DNA of 64,000 nt from Apricaphanius iberus (Eukaryota > Chordata > Actinopteri > Cyprinodontiformes > Aphaniidae), in contig JAPXFQ010000798.1 in NCBI GenBank assembly GCA_028564705.1, forward strand, positions 165,001 through 229,000. The letters are read 5' to 3'. The position numbers were made by a program, and so were the translations under genes. The notes below the pieces were generated by a model. It was not told the origin of the DNA. It saw nothing but the letters and a program-made list of their open reading frames with translations, and searched no databases. Shown in pieces: positions 46,411-59,277 of the stretch (position 1 is its first letter; each line of letters begins with the position of its first letter).

Positions 46411-46939
46411 TATTTTTGATAACTAAGCCGGTGCACTCATAGTCCAAACAGTGATTGTATTATTGGCTAACTACTAAGGTGTAGTTGTGGTTGAATGCAG
46501 GAGGATGATAAATCTCTCAAACCCCTGAAAAAATGGTCTCCCTTGATTCTAAGATGATGGCTACAGCCTTGCTTAAGTTACTCTACATCTTGTTAGGAAG
46601 GAGTTAGCCAACAATTTTCTTAACTGAAAAACAAGTCAGACATTAACTCCATATTTTAATATCGTCAGACATAAAACTTTAAATGGACCGACATGTTGAG
46701 CCACCTGCAGCTCCTCTAGCCTTGCAGATACGTATATTGCCATTAAAATATATACATTTAAATTCTGAAAGTGCAGATTGTCCAAAGTAGTCTCTACAGT
46801 AGTTTTTTTCAAGTAAAAGAGATTGTCGTCGATTGTTGACTGCCACAATGCATTCTGTCAAGCATTTTGATTGGTTAAAGCAGCAGAAGTTCACCAAACT
46901 GCAGAAAAAAAATGCAACATCAATTCATTTCTTAATATA
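45787..46939. other. intron with (AAT)n microsatellite
   Basis: Intron, no gene seen. A perfect AAT repeat lies at about 46364-46412. Confidence 0.55.
46364..46412. repeat. (AAT)n microsatellite
   Basis: About 16 uninterrupted AAT units. Confidence 0.95.
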
Positions 46940-46990
46940 CGCAACAAAAATATAAACGCGACACTTTGTTTTTGGTCTTATTTTTCATGC

Positions 46991-48267
46991 GAAGGCAAGG
47001 TCATTTTATTTGTATAGCACACTTTCAACACAAGGCAATTCAAGGTATTTTACGTGATTACAGAAATTTGAAAATTAAAACACAAAATCAATATAAGAAA
47101 GCATAAATGAACATTTATAAATCAGACAATAGCATTTGATTAAAAACAACAATTTAGGATAAAAACATTTAATAATTATATTGACAATAGTAGTATCGGT
47201 TACTCATAAGCATGTCTAAATAGGTAAATTTTTATTTTAGATTTAAAATAGTTCAGTGTCTGTGCAGTTTTGCATTCGTCCGGCAGTTTGTTCCAGATAA
47301 GAGGAGCATGGAAACTAAAAGCTGCTTCTCCATGTTTGGTTCTGGTTCTAGGGACGATCAGTAAACTAGAGCTGGAGGACCCGAGTCATCAGGATGGTTT
47401 GTACAATGATAAAAGATCTATATTTTACTCTGGAGAAGATAATGTTACAGTAATCATAAATGCATGGATGAGGTCTTCTAGGTCTCCTTGTGTCATCAGT
47501 CCTTTAATCCTAGAAATGTTCCTCAAGTGATAGAAAGCTGACCTTGTTATTGCCTTTTTGTGACCCTGGAGGTTCTGGTCTGAGTCCATTTTTACACCTA
47601 GATTAAGGGCCCGGTTGGTAGTTTCTAGCTGGACTAACTGAAGCTGTTTACTGATATTTAATCAATCTTTTTTGGGTCCAGCGATAAGTATTTAAGTTTT
47701 GTTTTTGTACAGTTGGAGGAAATTATGGGACATCCAGCTGTTAATTTGTCATTGCATTTATTGAGGGTTCGGACGGGTCCAACATCACCTGGTGACATTG
47801 AAATATAAAGCTGAGTGTCGTCAGTATAATTGTGGTAGTTGATATTATTTGTTATAATCTGGCTCAATGGGAGCATGTAGATGCTAAATAGGAGGGGTCC
47901 TAGGATGGAGCCCTGGGGGACCCCACATGTGATTTCTGTGTTTTGTGATAAGAACTGGCTAATTGACACAACGAAGTTCCTGTTCTTAAGGTAGGATTTG
48001 AACCAGTTGAGTACTGTACCGGAGAGTCCAACCCAGCTCTCTAGACGTTCCAGTAATATATCATGATCAACTGTGTCAAACGCCACGCTGAGGTCTAATA
48101 GTACCAGTACTGTGGTTTTCCACAGTCAGTATTTATACGGATGTCATTGAAAACTTTGACGAGGGCAGTCTTGGTGCTGTGGTCCTACGAAAATCAGACT
48201 GATAAATATCAAAGTGGTTGTTCTTTTTTAGGAAGCTGTTTAACCGCTTTTTCAATAACTTTTCCGA
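46991..48267 (-). pseudogene. L2/CR1-type LINE with RT palm
   Basis: Minus frame 48086-47658: AFDTVDHDILLERLESW, WFKSYLKNRN, CGVPQGSILGPLLFSIYMLP and NYTDDTQLYISMSPGD. The active-site box is YTDD where YADD or FADD is usual. Upstream, 48267-48090, still shows SGFRRHHSTKTALVKV-like text with stops. The 3' tail on the plus strand begins AAGGCAAGGTCATTTTATTT. 5'-truncated, frameshifted, inserted into the mariner-like element. Confidence 0.85.
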
Positions 48268-48268
48268 T

Positions 48269-48498
48269 AAATGGTAAATGGACTGAACTTAAATAGCACC
48301 TTTCTAGTCATACTGACCACTCAAGGTGCTTTACATTGAAGCCATATTCACCCATTCAAACTCACATCCATACAATGATAGCCAACATGGCTCGGTAGGA
48401 CAATGTAGAATTTTTGGGGTTAAGTAGCTTGCCCAGGGACACATCGACATGTGACTGGAGGAAGCTGGAATCGAACCTACGACACTCCGATTCCAAGC
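48269..48498 (-). repeat. tRNA-derived SINE, 5'-truncated
   Basis: Same family as 34709-34918. The minus strand reads GTAGGTTCGATTCCAGC (perfect B box), CATGTGTCC-type text, then CCTGGGCAAGCTACTTAACC, and ends near AGTTCAGTCCATTTACC. The A-box part of the head is missing at the right end. It lies directly between the LINE 5' edge and the resumed mariner-like element. Confidence 0.8.
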
Positions 48499-48667
48499 AA
48501 TTTTCTACATACACAAAATAAACGTTTCTCTCAAATACTGTTCACAAATCTGTCTAAATGTGTGATAGTGAGCTTTTCTCCTTTGCTGAGATAATCCACC
48601 CCACCTCACAGGTGTGCCACATAAAGATGCTGATTAGACGGCATGATTATTGCACAGGTGTGCCTTA

Positions 48668-49272
48668 GGCCGTTTTCACATGTGTGGCCGTGCCAGAATA
48701 CGGCCAGAGAAAATGGAAATTTCTTCTGTTCAGATGGCACGTATTTGACCTGTACTGGAATCCAGTGTTTTATTGCACCTAAATAGCAGGTGGCAGTATA
48801 CAAATAAGTCTGTAGTTATCCAACAAACAAGGGAGTGAGAAGCGCCAACGTCATAAAACGAGCGAAAGTCTAGAATGTAAACAACCTGGTCTACTGGTCA
48901 GCTGCTACCTGAAGCCATCTACAGGGTGAGTGTTGTAGTAAGCCCGCTGTTTTGTAACCTGCTGTGTTGCTGTGGGATGTTTGAATCGCGTTGTTTTGGT
49001 ATTTGTATGGTCGCGAGGTGATTCTGTAATTTCGGCCGGCGGTGTCGTCATTTCCGCATGGAGCGCGTCTATTGTCTTGAGTACGGCCAGAGTACGGGTT
49101 GTGTTCACATGATCCGTGGCCGCTCGTACCTGGACTCGGATACTACCTCCAAGGCAGGTCTCTCTGGCCGTATCCTGGCACGGTCCAGTCTGTGTTCACA
49201 TGTTACGAAATAAGTGGATTGTGACCAAATACGGTATCAGAGTACGGACTCCCGTACCATGTGAAAGCGCCC
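48668..49272. mobile_element. Harbinger-like MITE (605 bp) with TTA duplication
   Basis: Ends GGCCGTTTTCACATG and CATGTGAAAGCGCCC are inverted repeats with two mismatches. TTA flanks both sides (48665-48667, 49273-49275). Removing the element and one TTA restores the mariner-like sequence GTGTGCCTTAGACTGACC. Internally, ACGGCCAGAG occurs on both sides of the centre. No long frame. Confidence 0.92.
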
Positions 49273-49520
49273 TTAGACTGACCACAATGAAAGGCCACTC
49301 TGAAATGTTCAGTTGTATCACACAGTACCATGCCACAGATGTTGCGTCTAGTGGGAGGGAGCGTGTAGTTGGCATGATGACAGCAGGAATCCCCTACAGA
49401 GCTGTTGCTTGTGAATTAAATGTTTTTTCTCTACCTTAAGTAGTCTCCAAAGGCATTTTGGAGAGTATGCAGCACATCCAACCAGCCTCACAACCGCACA
49501 CCAAGTGTAACCGCACGTTA

Positions 49521-52424
49521 TATCCGTCAAATTGATCCCACAGTGAAAAAATTCCAATGTTACGGCAGCAAACACACGAAACAAATAAGAATAAAATATA
49601 AGTAAAAACACAAAGAGCTATAGAGTAATATATTATTAAAGAAATAAAACTGTTAACAAAATAACTTAAAGTTGTTGACTGTTTTGGATGCAATATCCAG
49701 CAAATGTTAGAAACTGGCCAAAGAACGAAAGATTACATTTTGGTGATTTTGATTATGTATCTAACTCAAGATGGAATTATTCCTCACATATCAAGCTCTA
49801 TTTGCCTAGAAAGAAGAAAAAGACTACAAGGTCAAACTACAAATAAGAAAACTGAGGAAGAAGCTGTACTGGAGTGTAAGGAAAGCTAAATAAACAAGCT
49901 CACCGTGTAAGTGCAGAGTTTATGAAGCGTCCAGTATTAAGCCTAAAACATCACCCAGCAACAGCTTATACTCCCTGAAGGAAAGATGCCTTTGAAAAGA
50001 TCTTTTGGCCACTTATTCTGAATTTAGCCTAATAAGGATTAAAGCCCTTTTCTGACTCCTTTCACTCTTTGCTAACAGGTTAGCCTTTTTTTTCCTTCCC
50101 ATTTTGCTGGAGCTTATCCCTTTTAGAAGTGGAGACAAAAAAAGGCCTTGTGTGGATTTAGGGAAACGCTGCAGTGATTTTAGGGGTTAATTGGTAGTGA
50201 AGTAGAGTTAAGACCTTAGACTCTTGTCTCTAAGCCTTTTATGACGTAGCTGGCCAACTGAAAATGTGGAGCACAAAAAATTACATATTTTCTCCCTTTT
50301 TACAAAAAAATCAAATGCAAGCACATAACAGAAACGGGAAAATCATATTTATGCTTTTCGCTCATTCAGAAAATCAAAGAGACATCCCAGAGTTTCCACT
50401 GTGGTATTGAAACAGTCTAAGACTCACTGCCATTGGTCCTCTGCATTCCTATAAGCTACCATAGCAAACATCCAACAGGTTAAGATGGCTGACCAGTTCC
50501 TATCACATTCTCCCCGCTATCCCTCACTCCTACATTTTTCCATTTAGTGGTGGATAGGCTTTTTAAGGTTGGTGTGGGGCTTTGCTGAAGTAAATTCTTA
50601 ACTAATCCCCCCATTGTCACCAGCTTAAGTGGGTGAGGGGTAAAGAGTACACCCTTTTAGAGGAACTCGGGGCTGCCAGTCTAAGGTGAAAGAAGAAGAA
50701 GAAAAACAGGATTGGGTAGGAGACATGATGCAGAAACCTCTGGAACTGAAAGGGAGTCTACAGTTTAGGTGAAGTTTATCTACAATCCTTGTTGGGAGAT
50801 TCAAACAAATACACACAAAACCAGAAGTTTCCATACTCAAAATAAAAATACAACACATTTTTCCCTTCACTGTTTGAAGTTAGAAGAAAAAACATGTCAG
50901 GTTTATTTATTAATATCTTCAAAGTCTGACATCTACATACACCCAGTATTTTTCTGTAAGCTGATGTTCATCCAAAGCAGAGTCAACACTCCCCAAGGTC
51001 CCAAACCGAGTAGCTAGTCAAAACTGGTCTTCTCCACTGTGGAGCAAAAGCATCTCTGATCATGCTAACCCCAGGTCAGAGAGCTGAAGGAAGAGGGACC
51101 ATGGACCCAAGAAACTTGGCAAATGCTCCACTTTCCCCATCCACTCCACACATGCTTCCTTACCTCCCCTGTTCTTAAGAACATCTAAAGTAAGGCTTTG
51201 TGTCTAGGCATTTATATGGGTTAGGATAAAATACTCTGAACATTGTTTCTGATTGTGTATTACTTGGTGCTTACTGTGGTTTATCTGAGTTTTTTCCCCT
51301 CTCTTCTTACTAGACTACATAAAATGTGCTTAAAGGTTTCCCATTATCCTAGCATCTAATGCTAAGCTACTTAGCTTTTATTGATTTGGTGGTTTATAAA
51401 ATAGCTTTCTCTGTTCCTTCTAGGGTAAGTTGCAGCAGACTGTTGGCTGAGCCGGTTGTGACACTGTCAAGCCTGCAAAAGTCAACTACATTGTCTGTAT
51501 AGTTAAGCTGCCATTTTGGAAATACCAAAACTAATATTAAAGCCATTACTGCGGTGACCAGTTAATTAAGAAACAATAGTCCAATAGGTTATGGATTCAA
51601 TTTAGTTAATTATTTCATGAGACATTACTTCATAAACTTAATGTTTTATCTTCATTTCTGCTTGGTCTAATTGGTCTGTTGTTCCTTAGTTTAATTATTT
51701 TCTCATTGTTAGTAGTTTAGTTGAGTGTTACTGGCTTTGTGAACTGGTTGATTAAAGTATTTGAACTGGTAGGCTGAATTATTTTGGTTAATCAACTCAC
51801 ATACTGGAGAGAAGTTGTCTGTGTTTACTCTGAATATGTCTGCAGAGCCATGCTGTCTGAGATCACTGCTGAACGCATCCCTTAATGTTTTATTTAATAC
51901 TTCAGCCTTATCAGGCAGGTATTCATAAACAATAACTACTGAGACTGAGAACTATTTGGCTATGATTTCATAATAGCCGGGTGGTACCCTGACTTGGTAA
52001 TTTAGGTCTAATTCACAAATTTTGTTACTAATTGCCTTCAGCGCTTATTAATAGTTATCTATAGCCAAACCTATTGTTGTACAACATGCAAGTCCCATTA
52101 GGTTCCGGAACTGAAGATTCAAATGAGAAGGTGTGTCAGCTAACTCAGCAGAGGATGGCTGAGTAGGTACAAAACTCCCCAGATGCAGAGACTAGGAGTG
52201 GACTAGGTGTGGAGTAAGAGTGGAACAGGTTGACCCCTGAAACCACTGAGCTGGAGTTGTAATTACAATCTTTAAAAAAAGGGAACTGGAGATGTTGCTC
52301 CATCCATCAAGACACTGCAGTACTCAGCATACCTACAAAAGATTTACTCTGGGGTGTTGTTACAATATATTGTACCTCAGATTTAAGACTAGCAATGTGG
52401 TTCTTTCCGGTTTCTTTCTGGTGG
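49521..52424. other. intron, nothing recognised
   Basis: About 2.9 kb of intron. 50795-50960 (AGAAGTTTCC, CTGACATCTACATACACCC) faintly recalls a Tc1 subterminal region. No exon or gene was supported. Confidence 0.45.
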
Positions 52425-52625
52425 TGATCAGAAGGCCTGGTGGAGCCAGATTAAAGCAACCTTAACTTCTGTCAGCATGTCCCAGGGCAGCTGTGGCTAT
52501 TATGTAGCTCACCATCACAATTGTTTAAATGTGTCCGTGAAGGCATGAATGCCCATAGACCGTTAGAGTAAAGTACTTTGGGGTCCTCTGACTGAATAAG
52601 CCCTATACAAGTGAAGGGCATTTAC
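52425..52625 (+). repeat. SINE 3' part
   Basis: GGTGATCAGAAGGCCTGGTG, CCCAGGGCAGCTGTGGCTAT, ATGTAGCTCACCATCAC and CTTTGGGGTCCTCTGACTG match the body and tail of the SINE family whose head is at 2941-3155. The tRNA head is missing. Confidence 0.75.
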
Positions 52626-53393
52626 CAAAGCAACAGCTGTGTTATAAATCTAGGCACAAAATCAAGCTTGTTCTCAGTGCAGGTTAGCCTCTTTCAGGAC
52701 TAACCCTTGATGCACATTTGTTTGTGGTGGCTATGGATGGATCTCAAAGTGTAGACAGAGAGAAAAGTGTCTGGTTTGAGTCACTTTGCCTTTTCCAGAT
52801 GATGTTGTTCTGTTGGCATCTTCAAGCCATGATACGCAGTATGTTTAAAACAACTAGGATGAAGGTCAGCTTCTCTAAATCTGTGGTAATTATTCTTTCC
52901 GGAGACATTTAAAACTGCGTCCGTAGGATTATTCTTTGCCTCATGTGGAAGAGCATACTGTTGTCTTATTCATGAGTGATGGCAGCAAGAAGAAAGAAGC
53001 AAAAGAACGATAGTCGCTTCTCATGCAAAAAGAGTAGTGTTGCTTATGATAGTAATATAGCTAAAATCTCTGAATTTACCAGTCTACCTACAATTAAAAC
53101 CTGTCCTTTGCCTAGGATATATGAACATGACTGAAACAAGGTGATAACAGAAGGTGACTTCACCTTTGCATAAAAAGAATAAAAATAGAGGATTTTATTA
53201 GAGATCATCCTGTCATCGGGATAAAATTATTGTGGTCCATACCAATATTCCAATGTGCTGAATTGTCCACACCAAAATGAAAATGAAAACTGACTCTGTC
53301 TTCTTTAGTCCTGCCCAATGTATTTTGTGATTGGCTTTGGTTCCTGTATGTTGTCTTGGTTGGGTTTGGGACCAAAGTTTAATATCAACTTAG
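52626..53393. other. intron, nothing recognised
   Basis: Intron sequence; no exon or repeat boundary recognised. Confidence 0.5.
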
Positions 53394-53394
53394 C

Positions 53395-54990
53395 ATGTTG
53401 AGCAAAAAAAAAAGGAAGCGAGAGGACATTCAGAGCTATTTTAATTTTCACAAAACTGTAAGTCAGTCAAACAACATGCCAATTCATTGCAACACTAACG
53501 AAGACATACGCTATAACCTATGTTAAGGGATAATGTATTGTGGTTGGAAGATCTAACATGACACACGGAACACCGGTGACGAGGGCTAGAAGATGAAAAA
53601 ATGGATACTGGGAAACTCAAAAAGGGTTATTCTGTCACATATTGTGTCATACGTAGTTGCAGCAACTCGTAGAAAAGCTTGAATGAATGGTTTTAAAGAG
53701 AGTTCTGCCTCGCGGCGTCTGCGTTGCTAAGCAACCGGGTTCTGGCGACAATATGACATATAAAAATTAGGTAATTTGATTTAGCGTTTTATTATGACTG
53801 GAAAACCCGTACAGATTATATTATAGGTTTTGGACATTGGTGGAATGAATGTGTGGGTCCCTGAATGACAGCGTGTTTTTATTCTGGGGCTCTGCAGCTG
53901 CTGCGCTGCGCATTGAGGGCATCCCAGACCCGGCCATTACCACCACCAAGTGGACTCAACATGGCAACAATACTAAACCAGGGAAAGACAGCAAGATTTG
54001 ACATCAAACACACGTTTGTTAAAAAATAAAAATAAAAGAAGCATGACGTGCATGCCATGCGCGCAGTCTGTGCGCAGTGGCTGCTAGCATGTACAACGTG
54101 TTTCCCAAATGCGAAGAATAGACTGTTACAGCATGCGTGTGTTTCCCTATTCATTTAGAATCATCCCCCCCCCCCCCAACCCCACCATAACTATCGGCAC
54201 ACATTTTTGTGATATAGGCTAATTTAAATACTTATCTTTCAAAAAAAATTTGGCAAGTTGTTGCTGTTTCCATGGATCAGCTGTCTGTCAGCAAACTGCT
54301 AAAACGTTCCTCATTGTGTTTTGTAGTTCACAGTAACATTGTTTATGATGAAAACCCTGCTAATTAATGTTAATTAAAGTAGACTATTATTCAAATTGCC
54401 CTTAAATGTAAATGCAGGTATGCTGGTTTTTGAGATGTGATGCGTTCTGTCACTGCCCATGACATCATTTCTATTTATCAGGAGGAGAAGGAAGATCCCC
54501 AGCCAGACTAGCTCAGCTTCAGACACAAACACATCAGGGACACAGGTAAATTTGACAGATTTGAATTAGTTACTAAATGTACATTTGACTGATAATGCAC
54601 ATTGGAGAATACATCATAGGCTACATGTTATTTCAAAGTTAGACACGTGTGTTATTTCAATAGGATGATCAACGGCAGGTCTGATGAGCGGTGGTTCAGG
54701 GAGAGACCAGGGGGAATCACAGGTGAGACGTATGTAAGCATATGTTATAATAGGATAACTACATTGCATTTTAGATCATAAAAAGGAAATACAAAGCTTG
54801 ATTAAGAACAACAATTAAACCTATTATTTATTTGGTTAATTGGTTATTGAATGTGGTCTGGTTTGGTTTATAAAAAAGTGAATGTATCTGGTTAGATGGT
54901 GCGGCTGGGGCGTTGCGGCAAATTGTGTCCCCACTAATGTGAACATCAAAGTTACGCCCTTGCATCCTGTAGATTCTTTCTGAACTGGAA
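53395..54990. mobile_element. possible decayed DNA-transposon remnant
   Basis: At 53395 a short frame reads MLSKKKRKREDIQSYFNF, like the N-terminus of some hAT/ZMYM-type transposon proteins. Near 54925, GTGTCCCCACTAATGTGAAC and AAAGTTACGCCCTTGC resemble text seen in such fish elements. A poly-C run lies at about 54165-54178. No terminal repeats, target duplication or catalytic domain could be found, so the call is weak. Confidence 0.25.
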
Positions 54991-56703
54991 AAGCTTTGAG
55001 ACCCTACAATGAGTTGGAGAGCATCACTTAGGAGAGATCCTCGTCTTACTTCTGGAATCTGCTATCTGCAATGTGGTTTCAGATGAAAATAAAGAAAATG
55101 TAAGAATGATTGGACAAAATGGAGGATTTATGTAACTGAAGAGCTCAAGTAGAGAGATGTTGAAGACCTAGGGTTGTTAGACACACCAAATATGTTCAGT
55201 GTTAATGAATAAAGCTTTTTTAAAAATGTGAAAGATGGCGGGAACCCTTTCATTTTAATTAAGAAAACTTGGCAACAAATTAAGGTAAACACTATTACAT
55301 CTTTTCCCCAAAAAATACAAACATGTCTCACAGCAAGCTATAACCATCAGTTCCTAATGTATAGTGTAAATGAAAGATATGCTTTATGTTCTATTATTTA
55401 GATTTTAGGTTAGCAATAGAATTGGCTCTTTTAAAGTGTATTTGTCATTAAAAATAGCCTTTAAATGGCTTTGTTTTTAGAAGTGGAGAAGGAATCTGTG
55501 TTATGCTCTTCTAGGAAGAAGTCCTGGATGAGTGATCTCCAGAGTGTCCCTCTGGCTGAGCCATTTAAACCAGACTGAATGGCTCATTAACCTTAATAGC
55601 AGTGCAGTTACGAGAATTCACCACAGTAACTGTTCTCTTCTCTAGCACAGAAAATACATTTACCTAGGTACATCAATAGTCATCTTTACTTGTAAAATTG
55701 GGATTTTATTGAAATTAATGTATAATTCAGAAATGAAGTGTTAGCAAGACTACTGTGTCCTAGCTTTAATTCTTTTACCATCACCTTTATGAGAGGAATT
55801 TCAAACACAAAGCTATTTGCAGCCTTATCTAAAATGCAGCAGAGACAAAATAAACCCACATTTACAATTCCAATTTTCAACGAGCAGGGCTGGCCATCGA
55901 TCTTTCAATCGTAGCCATGTGAACAACGTGACCTCTGCTGAATAACAGAGGCTTCTGAGAACAGCAGGTACACAGGTGCTGATTGTAATATCAGTGGCCT
56001 ACCAGGCAGACTGGCATCTATAAACAGGCTTATCCATCAGGCTGGACTGTTGCCTTTGACACTTGTGTCAGAAGCAGACGAAGGGGATAAATGATGGAGA
56101 GGGGAGGGATCAATCAAGGGAAGGGAGGGGAGACACCTGCCCCCCACACTGGTCCAATCAAGCCCAGAGACAGAGTATGATGGAGGGGCAAGGCTCAGGT
56201 GCAGGAGGGGAAGTCTTTCTCTCAAGATGTTTGGTTAAGTGAGAGGCAGGTAGCTGTGGTGGTTTTAAGGTCCAAAGTCAGGTCAAAAACATGCAGCAAA
56301 GAAGAGGCTGGGAGTGATGTAAAAAGAGATGGTTGGATGAGAGAGACACAAGGAGAAACATCAGTCCTCATTAGATGGCAAGGCCAGTCTGAGTCAAGTG
56401 GTTTTCTATGTGATTCCCAATGTTGTGGCGACTAATCTTAACTGGTTGCCTATGCTACAGGCTGTTTTTTTTAACATTGTAGTACAAGCAAGAAAAAAAA
56501 GGTTAAAAGGCAACTTTCAGGTATATATAATTATACTTATGTTATTTGGTGTATTAGAAGAGTGGTAAAGTTAGCATGCATAGACAAAATTTTAAAAGAA
56601 AGTTTCAAGGCTTTCAAAAATGTAAAAAATGGGTTTGCTCGGAAAATAGGTTTAATTGTATGAAATTATACAACTATCAGAGACAATAAAAAGAAAAAAA
56701 CTA
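54991..56703. other. intron, nothing recognised
   Basis: Intron sequence without recognised transposons between about 55250 and 56700. No splice-flanked coding exon was seen on either strand. Confidence 0.5.
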
Positions 56704-56955
56704 CACTCAACAAAAATATAAACGCAACACCTTTGTTTCTGCTCCCATTTTTCATGAGATGGACTTAAATATCTAAAATTCATTTCAGATACACAATGAT
56801 ACCATTTCTCTCCAACATTGTTCACAAATCAGTCTAAATGTGTGATAGTGAGCACTTCTGCTCTGCTGAGATAATCCATTCCACCTCATAGGTGTGCCAC
56901 GTCAAGATGCTGTTCTGACATCATGATTAGTACACAGGTGTACCTTATACTGCCC
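56704..56955 (+). mobile_element. mariner/Tc1-like element, outer end
   Basis: Starts TA|CACTCAACAAAAATATAAAC and continues CAACACCTTTGTTTCTGCTCC, GTTCACAAATCAGTCTAAATG and CATAGGTGTGCCACGTCAAG. Same family as 46940-49520, same orientation. It breaks off near 56955 before the transposase gene. Confidence 0.8.
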
Positions 56956-57174
56956 AAATCAGGCCAGACCTGCACTAAGACATCAGATGATCTTTGGCTC
57001 AACCAGCCCTGAATGTTGTCCTACTGGTCAGAAGTTTATAAGAGAAGCCGACAATAACTGTCTTCCTTGTGGAAGTTGTTAATGCAGGAGGAAGACAAAA
57101 CGAGCTGTATAGACTGGCCCTGTGATAGTACATGTGACCGTTCCCCGATAGCCCAAATATAAAAACCATTGGTT

Positions 57175-57905
57175 ACCTCCCTCCATTTAAATCTCAACTC
57201 AAAACATTGTTTAATCTATTCAGGTCTGCATTTTAGCAGGAAACTTATTGTCACTTTAGTTTATCCCACTTCATTATTCTTTGTTTTTATCACCATTAGT
57301 TTTCATTCTATAGCTAAGTCTCTTTTAGTGTCCCTAAATGAGATTTTGTATCGTTATGATTAAGGTTTCTCATGCAGCTACAGCAGAAAAAGAATAGAAA
57401 AAAACCAGAAGTTAATGTCTGCATACCTATCTTTCAAAAGCCATAAGCTACACAGCTGGTCAGCAGAACTGACCTGAGATAAGCTCAAACTGAAAGTAAT
57501 CAGCTGACGTCCAAATCCAGCTACCTGTGGGATCCACTCCAAACTCCATACATGTTGAAAAATGCAAGGAGGAATAACCATAGGTAAGAGGGGATACTAC
57601 CAATAGCTGCTAATGCTGCATTCACGTATGGCTGGGAGACTAGACTGTCCAAAGTGATTGAAACATGCTCTATTAATCAAATATGGGTAAAGCCTTATTA
57701 AAAATGTTCTAAACATTAACAGTTTTCAAGTGGTTATTTTGTATAATTCATCTGTCCAGGCATTGGCTTTTCCTGCTTCTATGACTTCACTCATTGAAAA
57801 TCATTGGAATGTTGTATAATTGTGTTGAAATTATTTTTCTTGTAAAGTGCCCTGAGATTACATCTGTTGTTAATTGGAGCTATAGAAAACTGAATTGAAC
57901 TGAAA
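57175..57905 (+). mobile_element. LINE 3' fragments with intervening sequence
   Basis: 57178-57320 (CTCCATTTAAATCTCAACTC and following) looks like the end of a LINE RT, and 57835-57900 (TGTAAAGTGCCCTGAGATTA, TGGAGCTATAGAAAACTGAA) is an L2-like LINE tail. The sequence between, about 57330-57760, is not LINE-like and may be an insertion. Confidence 0.5.
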
Positions 57906-58229
57906 AGACAATCTTACCAGTTCTAACATTTCCACTTTTTAAAACTGAACGAACAAAGTCAGAGGAAAATTTATAAAAACTTTATTTCCTACAGAAACCT
58001 ACCAGCCCCTCATAACGACAGCTACTTTAAGAGAGAGGAAGCCTTCACTAGAGAACAGGAAGGCTTGATGTATCACATTTTATCCTTTACATTTTCCACT
58101 GCTCACTTTCATGGAACATGCTGGATTTGGAAATGTTGGCAGTTTTTAGGAAATCTCAGTGGTAAGATGGACTCTACATTTGAGGGAGGAGAAACAGATG
58201 ACAGTTTTAATAAGTATATATTTCTTTAC

Positions 58230-58345
58230 TGTCCTTTATTTTGACATTGCAATTAAATGTTTTTTTGTTTCACGTTTTCATCATATGAAGCACTTTGAAC
58301 TGACCTGTTGCTGAAATGTACTGTACTAAAACATGTCTTGCCTAA
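58230..58345 (+). mobile_element. LINE 3' tail fragment
   Basis: CACTTTGAACTGACCTGTTG, then CTGAAATGTACTGTACTAAA and CTTGCCT, resembles the terminal 3' UTR of fish L2-type LINEs. Confidence 0.5.
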
Positions 58346-58559
58346 TGCCAGTTGCACTAAGCACCCTTATATACGATGCAAATAGTTAAACATGTAGTCA
58401 TTTTTTCCTCGACTTACAGCAATCACTCTCTAATAAAAATCAGGCATAACATCATCTCTTTTTTAAGACAAATTAATGGCCACTCAGGAATGGCAGAAAA
58501 CAGCATTTTGAAAATTGTACTTTGTAAAAGTATATGTACATTTTTTGACAGGTAAGAAT

Positions 58560-59277
58560 TAAAAACACAAAGATCAGAAATCAGCTATAAATCTGTAATT
58601 GGTAGATCTCTATGTCCAACCAAAGAGGCCAAACATCTTCTGAGCCTCATCCCTAACTTTAATGATGTGATATCAGCAAACTTTAAAGTTCTCCTTCACT
58701 GGTGTTTTTATTAATTTTTCAGTTTTCTCTGGTCTCAAAGAATGCCGTCTAAGTCGGTTTCACATGAAGAACATTTTTAGGATTAAAGGACTGATGACAC
58801 AAGGAGACATAGAAAAACTCATCCATGCATTTATGATTACTGTAACAGTATCTTGACAGGTCTACCTAAAAAGTAAATCAGACAGCTGCAGCTGATCCAG
58901 AACGCTGCTGCTCACTCAGGTCCTCCAGCTCTAGTTTACTGACGTCCATAGAACCAGAACCAAACATGGAGAAGCAGCTTTCAGTTTCTATGCTCCTCAT
59001 ATCTGGGACAAACTACCAGGATACAAAACTGCAGACGCACTGAACTCTTTTAAATCTAAAATAAAAATGTACCTATTTAGACACGCTTATGACTATCTGA
59101 TACTATTATTACCAATACCATTATTAAATGTTTTTATCCTAAATTGTTTTTTTAATCTAATAGTGTCTGATTTATAAATGTGAGTTTATGCTTTATTTAT
59201 TTATTTCATATTTCTGTAAACATTTAAAGCACCTTGTGTTGAAAGTGTGCTATACAAATAAAATTGCCTTGCCTTAA
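58560..59277 (+). mobile_element. L2-type LINE 3' end
   Basis: Decayed coding text: FHMKNIFRIKGLMTQGDIEK, LIHAF, then TGATCCAGAACGCTGCTGCT and GAGAAGCAGCTTTCAGTTTC (RT C-terminus). The 3' UTR ends CTATACAAATAAAATTGCCT TGCC-like. The same tail type, reversed, occurs at 46991. The dispersed repeat R1 starts at its last base. Confidence 0.75.

Larger units (their letters stand above)
46940..49520 (+). mobile_element. mariner/Tc1-like element split by three insertions
   Basis: Starts TA|CGCAACAAAAATATAAACGC, the terminal motif also seen at 56704. It is interrupted at 46991 by a LINE plus SINE and resumes at 48499 with ACACAAAATAAACGTTTCTC and GTTCACAAATCTGTCTAAATG. It is interrupted again at 48668-49272 and resumes with GACTGACCACAATGAAAGGC, CCACAGATGTTGCG and TCTCCAAAGGCATTTTGGAG, then CATCCAACCAGCCTCACAAC. 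The last parts encode the N-terminal part of the transposase. It ends within the gene near 49520; the catalytic part is absent. Confidence 0.8.

Noticed and set aside
53395..54730. Possible three-exon transposon gene: 53395-53457, 54482-54545 and 54662-54720 are each bordered by GT/AG-like sites.
   Set aside because: Joining the first two in phase gives an immediate stop (the open frame of the second piece is in another phase), and no domain supports it.
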